Of a DNA stretch of 64,000 bases, positions 10,855 through 20,989 are shown piece after piece. Made by a program: the position numbers and the translations under genes. This DNA is from Kingdonia uniflora (taxonomy: Eukaryota > Streptophyta > Magnoliopsida > Ranunculales > Circaeasteraceae): contig JACGCM010000178.1 of assembly GCA_014058105.1 (NCBI GenBank), positions 992,001 through 1,056,000 on the forward strand, in the 5' to 3' direction. The notes beneath the pieces are model-generated. The model ran no database searches. It was not told the DNA's origin and worked only from the letters and a program-made list of their open reading frames with translations. The first letter of the stretch is position 1. The number at the start of each line of letters is the position of its first letter.

Positions 10855-12060
10855 CTACCCCTGGTTCTGATTTTGTTCGACGTCTTTGTTTATTACTTCA
10901 TCTTCGAGAAACTTATGCATATCGATGACATAATTGTGAAGCCTTCCAGCTAATTGGATGTGGTGAAAAATTTGTATGAAAGAGTAGGAGTTGTCAGTTT
11001 CGTGGCTATGCATGTTGTGATACTGACATAGAGGTTTGGTGGGCACACCCGGAATGGTCTGTGTTGCGTGATAACGCTCATCTCCCATTATCGTTGGTAA
11101 GATAGTAGAGAGATTTGTTGCATTGGTGGCTGAATCGGGACTGCTCTGTTGGGCCTACGATCCCTTCTTCTACTGTTATCCGTGTTCCTGATGCGCTGCT
11201 TGGGTGCTTCAGTAGTTGTCGATCTCTGGGGTGGGGTCGAAGTAGTTTCACGAGAATGGATTGCAGATGAGCTTTTCATCTTATCTTTCTTTGAACGCTC
11301 TAATTACATATAATTATTAACTACATCAATCATTTCTGTAACTGTTCTTGGCTTGTACAGACTAGTTCAAACTTTAGAGTCGATGTGCAGGGCGGAGGTG
11401 AATGTTGGAACTACGATCTTGGGGTATGAGTTCCCAATTTTTCTTATTTCCTATAAGAAGCGTTTGTAAAATCTCACCAATGTCTCTTTGGCACCCTGCT
11501 CGAAGAAGAACAAGGAATCGATAATAATCTCCCTCTCTTTAGCATGAGTATAATTAGACTCGAAAAGATGTTGCAACTGGTCGAACGTGGTAATAGAGGC
11601 CTCTTGGATGGTTTGGAACCACCGAAACGGTTCTTCCTTTAGGATCATGTTGAATAACCTGCACAACATGTGCTCGAGTTTGGAATATAATCCAGCTACG
11701 TCTTTGAAATGCTGGACATGGGTAAGCGGGTCAGTCGGGCTTGCATATTGGATAAATTTAGGCATATGGAAATTTTCTAGGATGGGCATAACTTCGAGAT
11801 GAGAGGAGATGGGGTTTGTCTCGATTCTGTCAAGCACAGATTTCCAGTTTGGGATTTCAAAGTTTATGGCCTGGATTCTATTATTTAGGTCGTCCAAGGT
11901 GACGAACTGCTGCGGGGGAAATCGTAAGGCTTCAACTTGCGGAACAAAATGTCCTTGTCCTTCTGGTCCCAATCGATTCCTGATTGGTCTTCTTTCTGGT
12001 GGCAGGGGACTCTGATGACGCGTGCGTTGACTTCCTTAAGTTGTCGATGCTGAGGATGTC
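10855..12060 (-). pseudogene. Element B gag, decayed
   Basis: Gag packages element RNA into virus-like particles. The longest open part (11451-11972, 173 aa) includes the LTR-retrotransposon gag domain: FHMPKFIQYASPTDPLTHV, then a conserved helix-rich stretch ending FESNYTHAKEREI. Downstream come basic, Arg-rich residues and a CxxH...H motif (LCQYHNMHSHETDN), a spacer seen in other Tat gags. Stops separate the segments. The start codon region near 12060 is degraded, and no single ATG is convincing. Confidence 0.82.
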
Positions 12061-12504
12061 AGCCCAAAATTACAAGAAGCCCTATTTGGGTTCCCAGATC
12101 TAAATCGAGAAATTCGTATCTTATCTTCTCTTTATTGATCATCGCGTTGAATTTCTCTTGATCTATGATCACTTTGGGAAAGTGGAGGAGATGTCTGGTG
12201 GCCAGTGAGTCGATCTTGTGACCTCCTTAGTCTCTATATTTAGTTTTGATGTGTCTGACTCTGTTGGTCTATGGCTATCCTTCGTTTGTCTCTCTCCATT
12301 TGAAGAGCTTGTGCGTGGACACGCTAATCCTTCAATCTTTTAGTTTTTCTGTAGCCATTTGTTTATGAAGTTTGATTACTGCACCATGTAAGTCGGCCGT
12401 TCGTGGAATTCTTGGTCTCTTACAGTACTTGAATGGCTTCTTAGATTCATATTTGTCATCGGAAGGTGTTTAGATTAGTGGTGGTAAAGAAAAGTGCATT
12501 ATTT
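12061..12504 (-). other. Element B 5' leader
   Basis: Sequence between the primer site and gag. It is partly homologous to the B2 leader (38780-39160). I see no separate gene. Confidence 0.45.
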
Positions 12505-12522
12505 CCCACAGACGACGCCAAT
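12505..12522 (-). other. Element B primer-binding site
   Basis: On the minus strand, just after the LTR, the sequence reads ATTGGCGTCGTCTGTGGG. The equivalents in F (TTTGGCGCCATCTGTGGG), B2 (ATTGGCACCATCTGTGGG), D and G1 share the TGGCGCC..TCTGTGGG core. I do not assign the primer tRNA. Confidence 0.7.
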
Positions 12523-13020
12523 TGAAGTGGCATGTTTTCCGAAAGGAGAATCTTTGTCACTAATATTCGTAAAGAGAATATAATAAAAGGCTGATCACGC
12601 AAGATTTTTCGTGGAAAACTCAGTAATAACTGAGAAAAATCACGACTTCGGGGAAGGTTTTGATGTAAAATCCAGTATGTTGCTAGTTATTATAAATTTT
12701 TGGAATGATATTAGGGTTAAGAAGTAAGGATGGTAAAGTTGAGAATTACATGGTCCTGAACAATCTATTCACTGCCTGTATTTATAGTTGATACAGGCAG
12801 TATACAAAAAGAAAGAAACAGTCTCCTATTCTGGGGGAAGTGGGCGAACTTTGGGGATCTCTAATCGCTCTTTCTTGACCAGGTAAAACGGTTACTTTTT
12901 GTAGGTTGAGGACTTGTAGCATCTTCTCGAATGCTATTTGTCTTCGAATATACATGTTTGTCTTTGACTATACTATGATGGCTTACTCTTATCGAATCTA
13001 GGGAATATGCTACTGCCACA
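12523..13020 (-). repeat. Element B 5' LTR
   Basis: The LTR is 498 bp; read on the plus strand it starts TGAAGTGGCA and ends CTGCCACA. The B2 LTR (39175-39672) is also 498 bp and aligns along its length. A TATAAATA box (minus strand) lies at 12779-12786. The flanking host bases are CTATT on the right; the left duplicate is outside the window. Confidence 0.88.
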
Positions 13021-13023
13021 CTA

Positions 13024-13786
13024 TTACTTACTTTTCTTCATAGTTCTATACAAAAGTTCCATGGGTTCTACATCTTCTTTCAGAAAGCAATCACCTTTCA
13101 CCCCTAATACATTATCATTCCACATTCGACCTGCTGAATTTAGATCGAAGAAAAGCGGTCGAGATGAGCTCGAATAGAAATATGCTCTTCTAGTTATAGA
13201 ATAATTTTTCACGCGATAAAACTGCAAAACATCTTCTGGAGAAATTCTCCTCTCCACCTCATTCACCTCCCACAACTTATTCAAACTCTTACAAACATTG
13301 ATCACTTCCCACATGTTCCCATTCAGTTGGGCAGGACAAGCTCTTATGATATTCATTATACCTTTAGCAAGATTGAAAAGAGGTAAACTCAATCCATACT
13401 CCAAATGAGACAAATAACACACAAAACCCTCATCCAAGTCGCCTTGTTCATTTCCATCAAAATATTCAAGGGAGATTGACTCATCCACTCCCCTATCAGA
13501 TTTCTCCTTCTCTAAATCAAGCAACAAAAATAAATTCTCTTCCCCAAATGCTACAATACAGCCTCTGAACTGCCTACCAGCATGTTTTATAATGTTTCCC
13601 CATATTCTACTTACGAGATCTTTGTATTTATAGAACTCTATAAACACATCAAAGTTTAGAAGGTATGATACCACTAGGGAAGTCTGGAAATTGAATAAGT
13701 ACTACTACATCCTCCTGATCAGACTCCATATTTGTTGATTCTAAATTACCAGACTCAGCAGTACGACTAGAGGTCAACGCCTCCAT
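13024..13786 (-). CDS. F1 aORF1 main exon: Transposase_28/PMD-like antisense protein (best preserved copy)
   Basis: A 216-residue open frame ends at 13024, and coding homology extends back to an ATG at 13784-13786 through one frameshift near 13675. Motifs are IWGNIIKHAGRQFRG, DRGVDESISLEYFDG and GLSLPLFNLAKGIMNIIRACPAQLNGNMW, followed by a basic C-terminus. The GLSLPLF...ACPAQLNGN core resembles the Transposase_28 / plant mobile domain family often found as extra ORFs in plant gypsy elements. G1 (51344-52092) and F2 (39746-40500) align with it. The apparent stop lies inside a splice donor, AAA|GTAAGTAA, that is shared with the other copies, so the true protein probably continued into exons now lost behind element B. 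Molecular function is unknown. Confidence 0.65.
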
Positions 13787-13862
13787 ATCAGGTGAAGTCT
13801 TTATCTTAATTACAAGTTAAAGGATGAGGTTTGATTATACACAAATATTCCTTAAGCTCGAC

Positions 13863-14079
13863 CTACATACAGGTCCAGGTATTCTATTATTATCTTTTAC
13901 AAATCCATGCACACATTTACCATACATCCATCATACATATATATATCACATTGTATCTCTTTTTTCTATATATATCAAACAAATTTTTACAAAATTACTA
14001 TAAATAGTAATTTTTCAAAATTTGAAAACCACAAAAATTTTCAAACACACATTCACAATATTATAAATCATCTACTAAC
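13863..14079 (-). other. Putative leader intron of F1 aORF1
   Basis: On the minus strand the donor reads AAAG|GTTAGTAG and the acceptor CTGTATGTAG|GTCGAGC. G1 has the same junctions (GAAG|GTTAGTAG and CTGTATGTAG|ATCGAGC) enclosing 190 bp; here the intron is 217 bp. Sequence is conserved at both edges while the interior differs, which supports splicing. Confidence 0.55.
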
Positions 14080-14314
14080 CTTTAACATTTGAATACGAAT
14101 CTAAAGCAGTACCAAATCCTTCTTCACAACGCTTATGTATAACCACCGTCATGACTCTATCTCTCCAACTTTTTCTCACCTTGATTGATGATAAGTCTCG
14201 TCTAATCTCTCACGTGAATCTCTATTCTTTTTTCTTTTTTCTCTCTCACTGTTCCTCATTTCTTTAGAGGTTGATAAACATTTGAATGAGGAACAAGAAG
14301 CATTATTTATAGTT
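14080..14314 (-). promoter_or_regulatory. F1 aORF1 antisense promoter and leader exon
   Basis: On the minus strand a CTATAAATAATGCTTCTT box (about 14297-14314) precedes a leader exon that ends at 14080. G1 has GATAAATAGTGCTTCTT at the same place, and F2 has TTATAAAAATGCGTCTCTC. The exon end (GAAGGATTTGG...GATTC) matches G1's GAAGGATTTGGTGCTACTG. The leader has no long ORF. Confidence 0.5.
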
Positions 14315-14735
14315 TATTTCTATAACTGTTGACAGTTATTAGGCGTTATATGAGCAGCCCTCAATTTTGGAACCGATGCGTCCCTTCTACAATTAATATC
14401 AGACGCTTTGCACCCTTTCGGTAAAAATACCTTCCCAATATAGTTCCCGAACCTATATTTCAATATGTTCTCATCTCACCTACCCAAATTTCCCTCTGAC
14501 CTCCCCATACTCATGTTGACTCAACACTCACACGCAATTGGACTTTCCCTGTAATTACACAAGAGACAAAATCAAAGCTACATTTTTTTTCTATTCCTAC
14601 TTCTGCTACTTATAGAACTACTGACGTCATTTCCAAAGCGATCATATTTCAAATTCAATTTTTTTATTCTACAACAGTCACAAATAACATTTACAACAAA
14701 AGAGGACATATTCAAAACATCATTCTAACTATGTT

Positions 14736-15114
14736 TCAATTATAGTTATTCGACCTCATACAATTCACTCCCTCATAATTATACATAAAACATCCCAATT
14801 TTCCTGGGTGGCCACACCTAATCAGTTTACCCCCAACTATCCTCACATTTTTCTCTTCAATATCTTCTTTAGCAATTAGCCTCACGGTATCTCTTCTAGC
14901 TGCAAGCTCCAAAATCACTTCACAGAATATCTCCTAGTAAAAATGACGCCCAATCTCAAGTTCCCTCGCCCTCAAATCTAAGCCTTCAAAATATACTTCA
15001 GATTCAGGAAAATCAAAATTAATAACCCAAAAATCCTCACTCGCACTTCAGCTATCTTTATCACCACTGCCCTTCAGGAGCTTGACGAACTCTCTCAGAT
15101 CGAGTCCTCACTAT
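14736..15114 (-). pseudogene. F1 aORF2: small antisense ORF (VRTR family)
   Basis: Reading down from 15114 the frame begins IVRTRSERV, with ATG mutated to ATA. It then frameshifts and continues as YFEGLDLRARELEIGRHFY and AARRDTVRLIAKEDIEE to the stop at 14736. The product would be about 125 aa. Homologues are F2 41637-41997 (MVRIRAQHAYQAEDGYF) and G1 50057-50349 (MVRTRFQRIHHAAEG). A TATATATA lies about 85 bp upstream (15197-15204). I recognise no known domain; it is predicted to be soluble, with no membrane segment. Confidence 0.5.
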
Positions 15115-15196
15115 ATTCTTTTTCTTCCTTCTCTTTAAATCACATTTCCCCATATTTGTATAATTTTCAAGATCACTTCATATCCCCTACATTCTG

Positions 15197-15204
15197 TATA
15201 TATA
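15197..15204 (-). promoter_or_regulatory. TATA-like box of F1 aORF2
   Basis: TATATATA on the antisense strand about 85 bp before the degraded start. The equivalent boxes are TATAAAAT at 42069-42076 (F2) and TATAAATAAG at 50011-50020 (G1). Confidence 0.4.
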
Positions 15205-15840
15205 ATTTTGTTTTTTCTATAACTGGAAACCCTAAAATCTTTATAGAAAGTTATTTGACCTTATCTATCTACACCAACCTCTTTGGTTTCGTCATACCTC
15301 ATTTTGACCTATTCATCACAATCTGTCCCTCAATCCAACATTTTACACGAGATCTCCATGAGCTCAAACTTTTAATTTCTCCACATTCTATATCTTTTAC
15401 GATATTCTCCCCCCATAATTCTATAATTTATTCAGTTCAAAACATATTTTTACACATCTACTATTTCACAGACACATTTTTCACAGCTTGATTGCTAAAA
15501 TATATTTTCTAGTTCGATCTCAAATATTACATTTTGTTTTTTAATCATATATATATGTATTTCTTATAGCTCAATTTTTATCACAAGTCCTAATTCTATC
15601 TATCAACACAGAGTTTGAATAAATCATCTTTATTAAGCCTAAATATTAATTACAGATACTTTATAGAAAACAAGTTTTTTAGGTACTTTACAAATAGCAA
15701 GTCTCAAAGTCATAATAGCTTTTAGTGATGTTTTACTCCGTGAATCTTCTGAAGCAAAGTTAGAATTGAAAATCACTGAGCATCCATCTTTATTTACACC
15801 ATTTATTTCGATAAAAAATTAAGTTTGGTCGAAGTCTAGA
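15205..15840. other. F1 spacer between aORF2 and aORF3
   Basis: AT-rich sequence in the interval between two antisense ORFs. No supported gene; the plus-strand ORF at 15156-15491 is low-complexity and has no homologue. Confidence 0.4.
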
Positions 15841-16018
15841 CATGGAAGCAAGGGTATCAGTGCTTGAACCAACTCTTCAAATAAAAGGCCTTCTTAGCAC
15901 CAAGAGCCAATGATTATGCAGGGGCAAGAGTTCCAATATCCATCTCCCTCCAATACCATCATTGCCTCCTCCTCTATAACCCCTACGAACAAAGAATTGA
16001 TGAAGACATAAAGGAGTC

Positions 16019-16351
16019 CTACCTTAGAATCCAGTCCTTCACAGGATACTGGCGATACTGCCTCACTGACACGTCGGCCCCCACATCTGTCTCCTTAACC
16101 TTGTCCTTCGCAAGGATGCGAAGATACTTATAACATTGCTCGCTTGTCAAGACAACATAATAAAATCTCCACATATAGTAAAAATCTTCCTTAGCTTCAG
16201 CCGCATCATCTTCCGACATACCGTGGTACGTCGGTGGAATAAGAATTGGGGTGGGCATCTCCACAGATTAATCCCCAAAGTATCTCAACTTCAACCTCAA
16301 CAATTCAACATAAACTCTCCCTTCATATACAATTCTTCTGGTCTTCACCAT
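16019..16351 (-). pseudogene. F1 aORF3: LTR-proximal small antisense ORF (LRYFG...PTYHGMS family)
   Basis: The ATG is at 16349-16351 (MVKTRRIVYEG), followed by LRLKLRYFGD, one stop, then PPTYHGMSEDDAAEAKEDFYY and RFYYVVLTSEQ, ending at 16019. The length is about 110 aa. F2 (about 42950-43214) and G1 (45185 onward) encode the same block: LRI-YFG, PTYHRISYEE and LKYFGDQ, LTYQGISKDEA. The order YFG / P-TY-GIS / E..E-F-Y / RF-Y is conserved through strong divergence. No known domain recognised. A weaker conserved downstream piece (about 15895-15985) may be a further exon. Confidence 0.55.
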
Positions 16352-16415
16352 TATCACTTAGGAATTACAGATAATATTACAACACAGTGTACGTTGCTAG
16401 ACTCTATACAGGTAC

Positions 16416-16423
16416 TATTTATA
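16416..16423 (-). promoter_or_regulatory. TATA box of F1 aORF3
   Basis: TATAAATA on the minus strand, 65 bp before the aORF3 ATG. Matching boxes are TATAAAAG near 43313 in F2 and TATATAAA at 45106-45113 in G1, each 70-105 bp before the homologous ATG. Confidence 0.5.
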
Positions 16424-16467
16424 TCAAATTCATATTTAATGCGTAGGTACGTTTCCAAAGCAGTCAT

Positions 16468-17223
16468 TGTAGTAAATTATTCTGCATCTCGAACTTATGC
16501 TTCATCTTCGAACTACATATGAACTTTTGACCTCATTAACAGAGTATGTGGCATAATAAGAAATAAGACAACAATGACAAGAAATACATACAACACGAGT
16601 TTCTCAACCAGTACCACTCATCCCTGATGCTACTCGTGCTATTGCTTGAGAGCCGTCTTGTAATAGCTTATTCCATATCTCACACTCAAAGCCTCATCCT
16701 CGACCTCAATAGCATTCAAAAAACACTACTAAAGGCATATTCAATATTTCTCAGTTCGAGTCATCGCTTTTAACCTCCACATCAACAGTTTAATTTATCC
16801 AAGTATATAGTCATCAATAAAGCTTTTGTACATCAGCAGAGGTCAGAATGTTACCTATCTGGTTAAGGAATATCTTATATACACTTTGTAACGTCCACCA
16901 TTAAGAATGGTAAAGGTCATCAAACGGTTATATTATAAGACCTATAAATAGAACCAGAGAACAACAGAGAAAATAGGCAATTCTTTATAAAAGAATCTCT
17001 ACTCCGAAACTCCAGATACTCAAAGTGATCATTGTAATAAGTTAGCAACTTCAAAAAGATCATCTTCTTTTTTCTCAAAATTCTCAAGAGAGGTCGTGGT
17101 TTTTAACCAATTCAAACATTTACCATGCTAAATTATCTTGTTGATTATTATTTACTGTTCTTGAGTATTCTAGTCATATTTGTTGTAAAGGCTAAGTCTG
17201 AATCCTAGAATTAGGTCATTACA
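16468..17223 (+). repeat. F-family LTR shared by F1 and F2
   Basis: The LTR is 756 bp, starting TGTAGTAAATTATTCTGC and ending GGTCATTACA, with a TATAAATA box at 16943-16950. The split F 3' LTR (43550-43662 plus 61947-62589) sums to the same 756 bp and aligns throughout. It is followed by a primer site and gag, and preceded by F antisense ORFs. It therefore serves as 3' LTR of F1 and 5' LTR of F2. Confidence 0.85.
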
Positions 17224-17243
17224 TTTGGCGCCATCTGTGGGAA
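17224..17243 (+). other. F2 primer-binding site
   Basis: TTTGGCGCCATCTGTGGGAA follows the LTR directly, the standard position for minus-strand priming. Confidence 0.75.
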
Positions 17244-17295
17244 TCAAAGTACTTAAACCCATTATCCCAGAAACCGTTGATCATCTCCTTTCAGA

Positions 17296-18520
17296 ATGTC
17301 ACCTCCAGGTCAGAGCACGCCAATAGTTCAAGCAGAAGAAAATACCACGCTAGCAGATCTGTGGGCCACCTTAAATTCTAAAATAGAAAGACATGCTTCT
17401 TTGGAGCAACAGCTGGCGAGTGTACACGACGCACTGAAGGTTCTATAGGGTCAGCAAGTCGTCTCCCAAAAGAATAAACCTGTACAACCTGAAGGCTCGC
17501 AAATTTCTCTTCATAATAGAATAGGACCTCCTCTGAAAGGCAATCACGTAGGAGGTTTTCTTCGATCTAACCATCATCAACAAAAAATGGAACCCATCCC
17601 GATTTAGGAGGCCCCCTAGGAAATAGATGGCAGCCCAGTAGGAGTCAGACAGATTAAAAATCTACCTCGAACTGTTCGAGTCCCAGTAAAAGAATGTCTA
17701 AGTGAAGGGAGTGGCAACCATAATCCTAGAGAAGGACGTGTCACCTACCCGACCACCGCAGCTCGACAATACATGACTTAGGAACATGTCGAGAGACAAA
17801 TCAAAGAAATTCTTGAAGCTCAGACCCCGACTAAAGGAATCCACAACATATTACAGAAAAGCACGATCGTACAGGAGCTATTGGATGGCGAGGTCCTCAC
17901 CGGATTCCATACTCCGAAATCCGTAAATACAAAGGAACAGATCCAGTGGAGTACATCTAATAATTCCAGGATGCCTTAGACCTACATTCCATATCCAACC
18001 ACATTATTTACCGGCTCTGCCCTACCAGCTTGTCCGGAGAACCTCTGTGATGGTTCCGCATACAACCTGAAGGATCTATCACAACTTTTGAACAGCAGCA
18101 AGAACTCTTCATTAAAAATTACTCACACAACAGAAACAAAGAGGAGAATCTATACTCTCTTTTCAACCTTAAGTAGATGTCAGGTGAGAAGCTCAAGACG
18201 TTCAGTAAGAAGTTTTAGGAGTTAGCTCGAAAGGTAGATCGACTCAACCAGAAGATCACTATATCATCTTTCTTAAATGCCTTACTTGTTGATGGAAGGG
18301 CAAAAGATTACCTCACCCTAAACAAGCCAATAACCCTTGAGGACATGATCAAAAAATTCAATGGGTATATCGACCTGGAAAGAATGGTGTCTGACAGACA
18401 AAAACCTCAGAAGTTAACATTAACAGCTCGAGATCAATCCGCCAACCAGGATTTTAATCAAGCTGTTAATCAGGAATGAGATAGGAAACAGACAAAACCT
18501 AGCGACGAGCGACTTCGAAA
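17296..18520 (+). pseudogene. F2 gag, decayed
   Basis: An ATG at 17296 opens MSPPGQSTPIVQAEE and a Leu-rich helix (LNSKIERHASLEQQLASVH). Several in-frame stops follow. The gag domain is recognisable from IQELLDGEVLTG-like sequence to SLFNLK, MSGEKLKTFSKKF and SFLNALLVDGRAKDYL. It forms the particle shell. The G1 gag (59740-61190, minus) shows the same block order (ELARxKSG, TTLEEMITKVTSYVDL), so F and G are sister families. Confidence 0.8.
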
Positions 18521-18530
18521 GGGGAGTAAC

Positions 18531-19353
18531 TTGCCAAAGCCTTGCCTTCCCAAGATGAATGTGACCATAGCCATCATTTATCCTTTACTTCAGAAGGATA
18601 GGTTTTTCCACAATGCACAACATCTCCAACCCATTGAGAACAAACCAGATTGCATTTACCATAGGGTCAGACATCATGAAATAGAACGCTGCTTTGCATT
18701 ACAGCGGTTGTTAGAGTATATCTTTACTAATGGACGAATGCTTGAGTACATTATAGACGTTGAAAGATACAAGAATGGGAGTTATAAAGTTTCTACAGAT
18801 GCCGTACAAATAAAAGAGTCAGCAGGAGAGAAACACTTATACCATATGTCGCTCTACCACTTCATTGAGACTCAAATCATCAACCAATTGAACAGAACTA
18901 AGAGACGACGGGTCTACAAATATCATTACCTGTCCATGGAAGACACAAAAACTCGTTTACTTCCCGTTTCCAATTCTTAACGAACATGAATTTCTTTTGA
19001 CGATTATATTTTTTTTCATATCAACTCTCATCGCCATGATTCTTTTGTGACATTGCTAAAAATCTAAAATATGGTGCTTCACACGATGATGATAGATACT
19101 AGGAGTACTATTAAATTACTTTTTCAAAGCACGATTGATCAGATGGGACTGGCCGATAAAGTACAGCCCAGTGACATTACTAAATATGGATTTAACGGAT
19201 CTAAAGAAGAAAGTGTTGGAAAGATTATATTTCCTATCATGGCAGGACCTGTGACACTTGACATTGTCTTTGATGTTATTAATACAAAATCCTATTATTT
19301 GTAGATAATGGGGCACTGCTGGTTATACAATATACGAGTTATTCCATCCACCT
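18531..19353 (+). pseudogene. F2 gag C-terminus and aspartic protease, truncated
   Basis: The open frame 18531-18980 holds the gag-protease linker (IYHRVRHHEIERCFALQRLL). After a stop, MMIDTRSTIKLLFQSTIDQMG is the protease active-site region. The catalytic DTG reads DTR (19095-19103), an inactivating Gly-to-Arg change. Homology to the G1 protease (IDTGSGIETLFQ) continues through GFNGS...VGKI and ...NTKSYYL to about 19353, where it switches abruptly to B2 antisense sequence. Reverse transcriptase, RNase H and integrase of F2 are gone. Confidence 0.8.
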
Positions 19354-19900
19354 ATATGGATCAGTTGGGTTAAAAGCGAGAATGTAGGGATTATTTTGTA
19401 GAAGTAGTTTGGATATGCTGGAATTTGTGCTGGAAAAGGCAATATCTGTATGTTTGACGGATAGTAGTTTTAGCTGGAAGCCATTGAAGTATCTTCGAAA
19501 ACTTTCAAATTCCTGAAATAAGAGCAAAGCACAGATTAATAAAGTGCTCGATGTTTAATTTTTAACAAATAAAAGTTCATCGAGAATTGAATGTAGCGCA
19601 GTAATCGATGTATATGACTTTAGGAAATAAGTCATATAAGCTATATCGAGAACTGCATGTATTAAAATGAACTACAATAATGATAGTTGCAGATAGTAAA
19701 TTGAGAATGATGTACTGGAGAGTAATCTCAACAACTATACAAATATTAAGATATGAACCTATGAACTTATATATGTATCAGATATGATAGATTCTAACTG
19801 TGGCAGAAACATGAAATCTTATTTACAGGTTCTTTAAAATGGCTGAATCAACTCAAATTGATGATAAAGTTAAATACAAGAGCCTTGAAGATCTAGTGCC

Positions 19901-20662
19901 CGTAGGGGCCTAACTTCTTTTGGAGGGGAAGTCGACTCTTACGCCGTGGGGTTTTATCTTCAAACAAAGGAATGCAAGTATATAACCTAGAATACAGAAA
20001 ATCAATAGACAATATACTTGCGCAGAGACCCGAATATGGCGCTCTGCGATCTCTGATGAGGATTTTTAAGAGAGTTTGTATTACTTATGAGTAATTGAAG
20101 GCTTGAATATTAGCCTTTATAGAGTGGCTGAAGGTAAACTGCAAGGGGTCTGAGGGGAATTTTTCTAACCCCTCCTTGGTTCCCCACCTCTCTTATTTAT
20201 AGAATCATAGGGAACTGAGTCACCAAGTATGGGTCAGATTATATAAGTATTGTCAGGATATTCTGGAGCAAGTATGGGTGCCGAACATGTCTATACTGAC
20301 AAGAGTATGGGTGCCAAACATGCCTGATGTGATTGCTGCCTGTCCTGTCATACTTTAACCATGTACAGTTATGGTCGAAGCATTTCTGCTATGATGTGTT
20401 GGGTCTGTTCTCTAGGCTTCGAGTAGAATATGCTTGGAGTAGGCTTCAAGTAGAATTCTGCGAGTAGATGGCTGCGAGTAGGCTTCGTGTAGAAGGCTGC
20501 AAGTAAGCTTCGAGTAGAAGGCTGCAAGTAAGCTTCGAGTAGAAGGCTGCAAGTAGGCTTCGAGTATAACTAGAGTAGAAGGCTACAAGTAGGCTTCGTG
20601 TAGATTTCTGCAAGTAGGCTACGAGTAGATTTCGAGTAGAAGGCTGCGAGTAGGCTACTACA
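19901..20662 (-). repeat. Element D left (3') LTR
   Basis: The LTR is 762 bp. It begins CGTAGGGGCC (the TG has become CG) and ends GGCTACTACA. A TATAAATAAG box is at 20192-20201 on the minus strand. The last 250 bp are microrepeats built on CTTCGAGTAGAAGGCTGC. Confidence 0.88.
20410..20660. repeat. CTTCGAGTAG microrepeats in D left LTR
   Basis: About ten imperfect copies of GGCTTCGAGTAGAAGGCTG-type units, 20-25 bp, alternating GCGAGTAG / GCAAGTAG. The right LTR carries a shorter, differently arranged set (24850-25070), so the number has changed since insertion. Confidence 0.8.
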
Positions 20663-20989
20663 TTCGCCCCCTCTCAACGAAGGTCTTAAAAACGGTTATA
20701 GATGCCTTTGCTGAGAAAGCTGTTTGGCGTTGGAAGTTGAACAGTTCGACTGTTAGTTTTTGGGAAAGTAATTAAAGAGGGTAATAAAGAAATTTTGGTG
20801 GGGGGTTAGTCAGATCATAGGTCTGTATCGCAGCCACCATTTTTTTTTACTGAAATCATTTGCAGAAAAGATGGTGGAGCAGGAGCTGCTGAGGCTAGGA
20901 GCGAGGAGAAGCATCCCGATGATAAATTGGGGCATCTTACCGATTTGTTGGGTTTATAGATGGATATAGAAGGGTATTTGTATTTTCTG

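Larger units (their letters stand above)
2021..13020 (-). mobile_element. Element B: Tat-type Ty3/gypsy retrotransposon, nearly full length, decayed
   Basis: Read on the minus strand the order is LTR (12523-13020), primer site, gag, protease, reverse transcriptase, RNase H, second RNase H, integrase, tandem repeats, antisense ORFs on the plus strand, polypurine tract and a partial 3' LTR (2021-2120). The layout matches the Tat lineage of plant gypsy elements. It is inserted in F1: the base right of its LTR falls about a dozen bases past the splice donor of F1's aORF1. Element A interrupts its left LTR. All protein domains carry stops or frameshifts, so it cannot encode its own movement. Confidence 0.85.
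13021..16467 (+). mobile_element. F1: 3' internal part of an F-family Tat element
   Basis: This block carries three antisense (minus-strand) ORFs in the order aORF1, aORF2, aORF3, then the F LTR at 16468. The same order and homologous ORFs precede the F 3' LTR at 39673-43549. F1 therefore is the 3' end of an F element whose gag-pol is left of B/A, outside the window. Compared with F2, about 200 bp just before the LTR, including the polypurine tract, are missing. Confidence 0.75.

Noticed and set aside
12505..12522. Assignment of the primer site to a particular tRNA
   Set aside because: The TGGCGCC..TCTGTGGG core is shared by all Tat elements here, but I cannot match it to one tRNA 3' end with confidence from the sequence alone.
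15156..15491. A 111-residue plus-strand ORF in F1
   Set aside because: Low-complexity, Phe/Ile/Ser-rich translation of AT-rich spacer; not conserved in F2.
15983..16022. A GT-AG interval after F1 aORF3 that might be an intron
   Set aside because: Only 40 bp, shorter than plant introns normally are, and the edges are not clearly shared with G1. The downstream similarity may be a frameshifted continuation.
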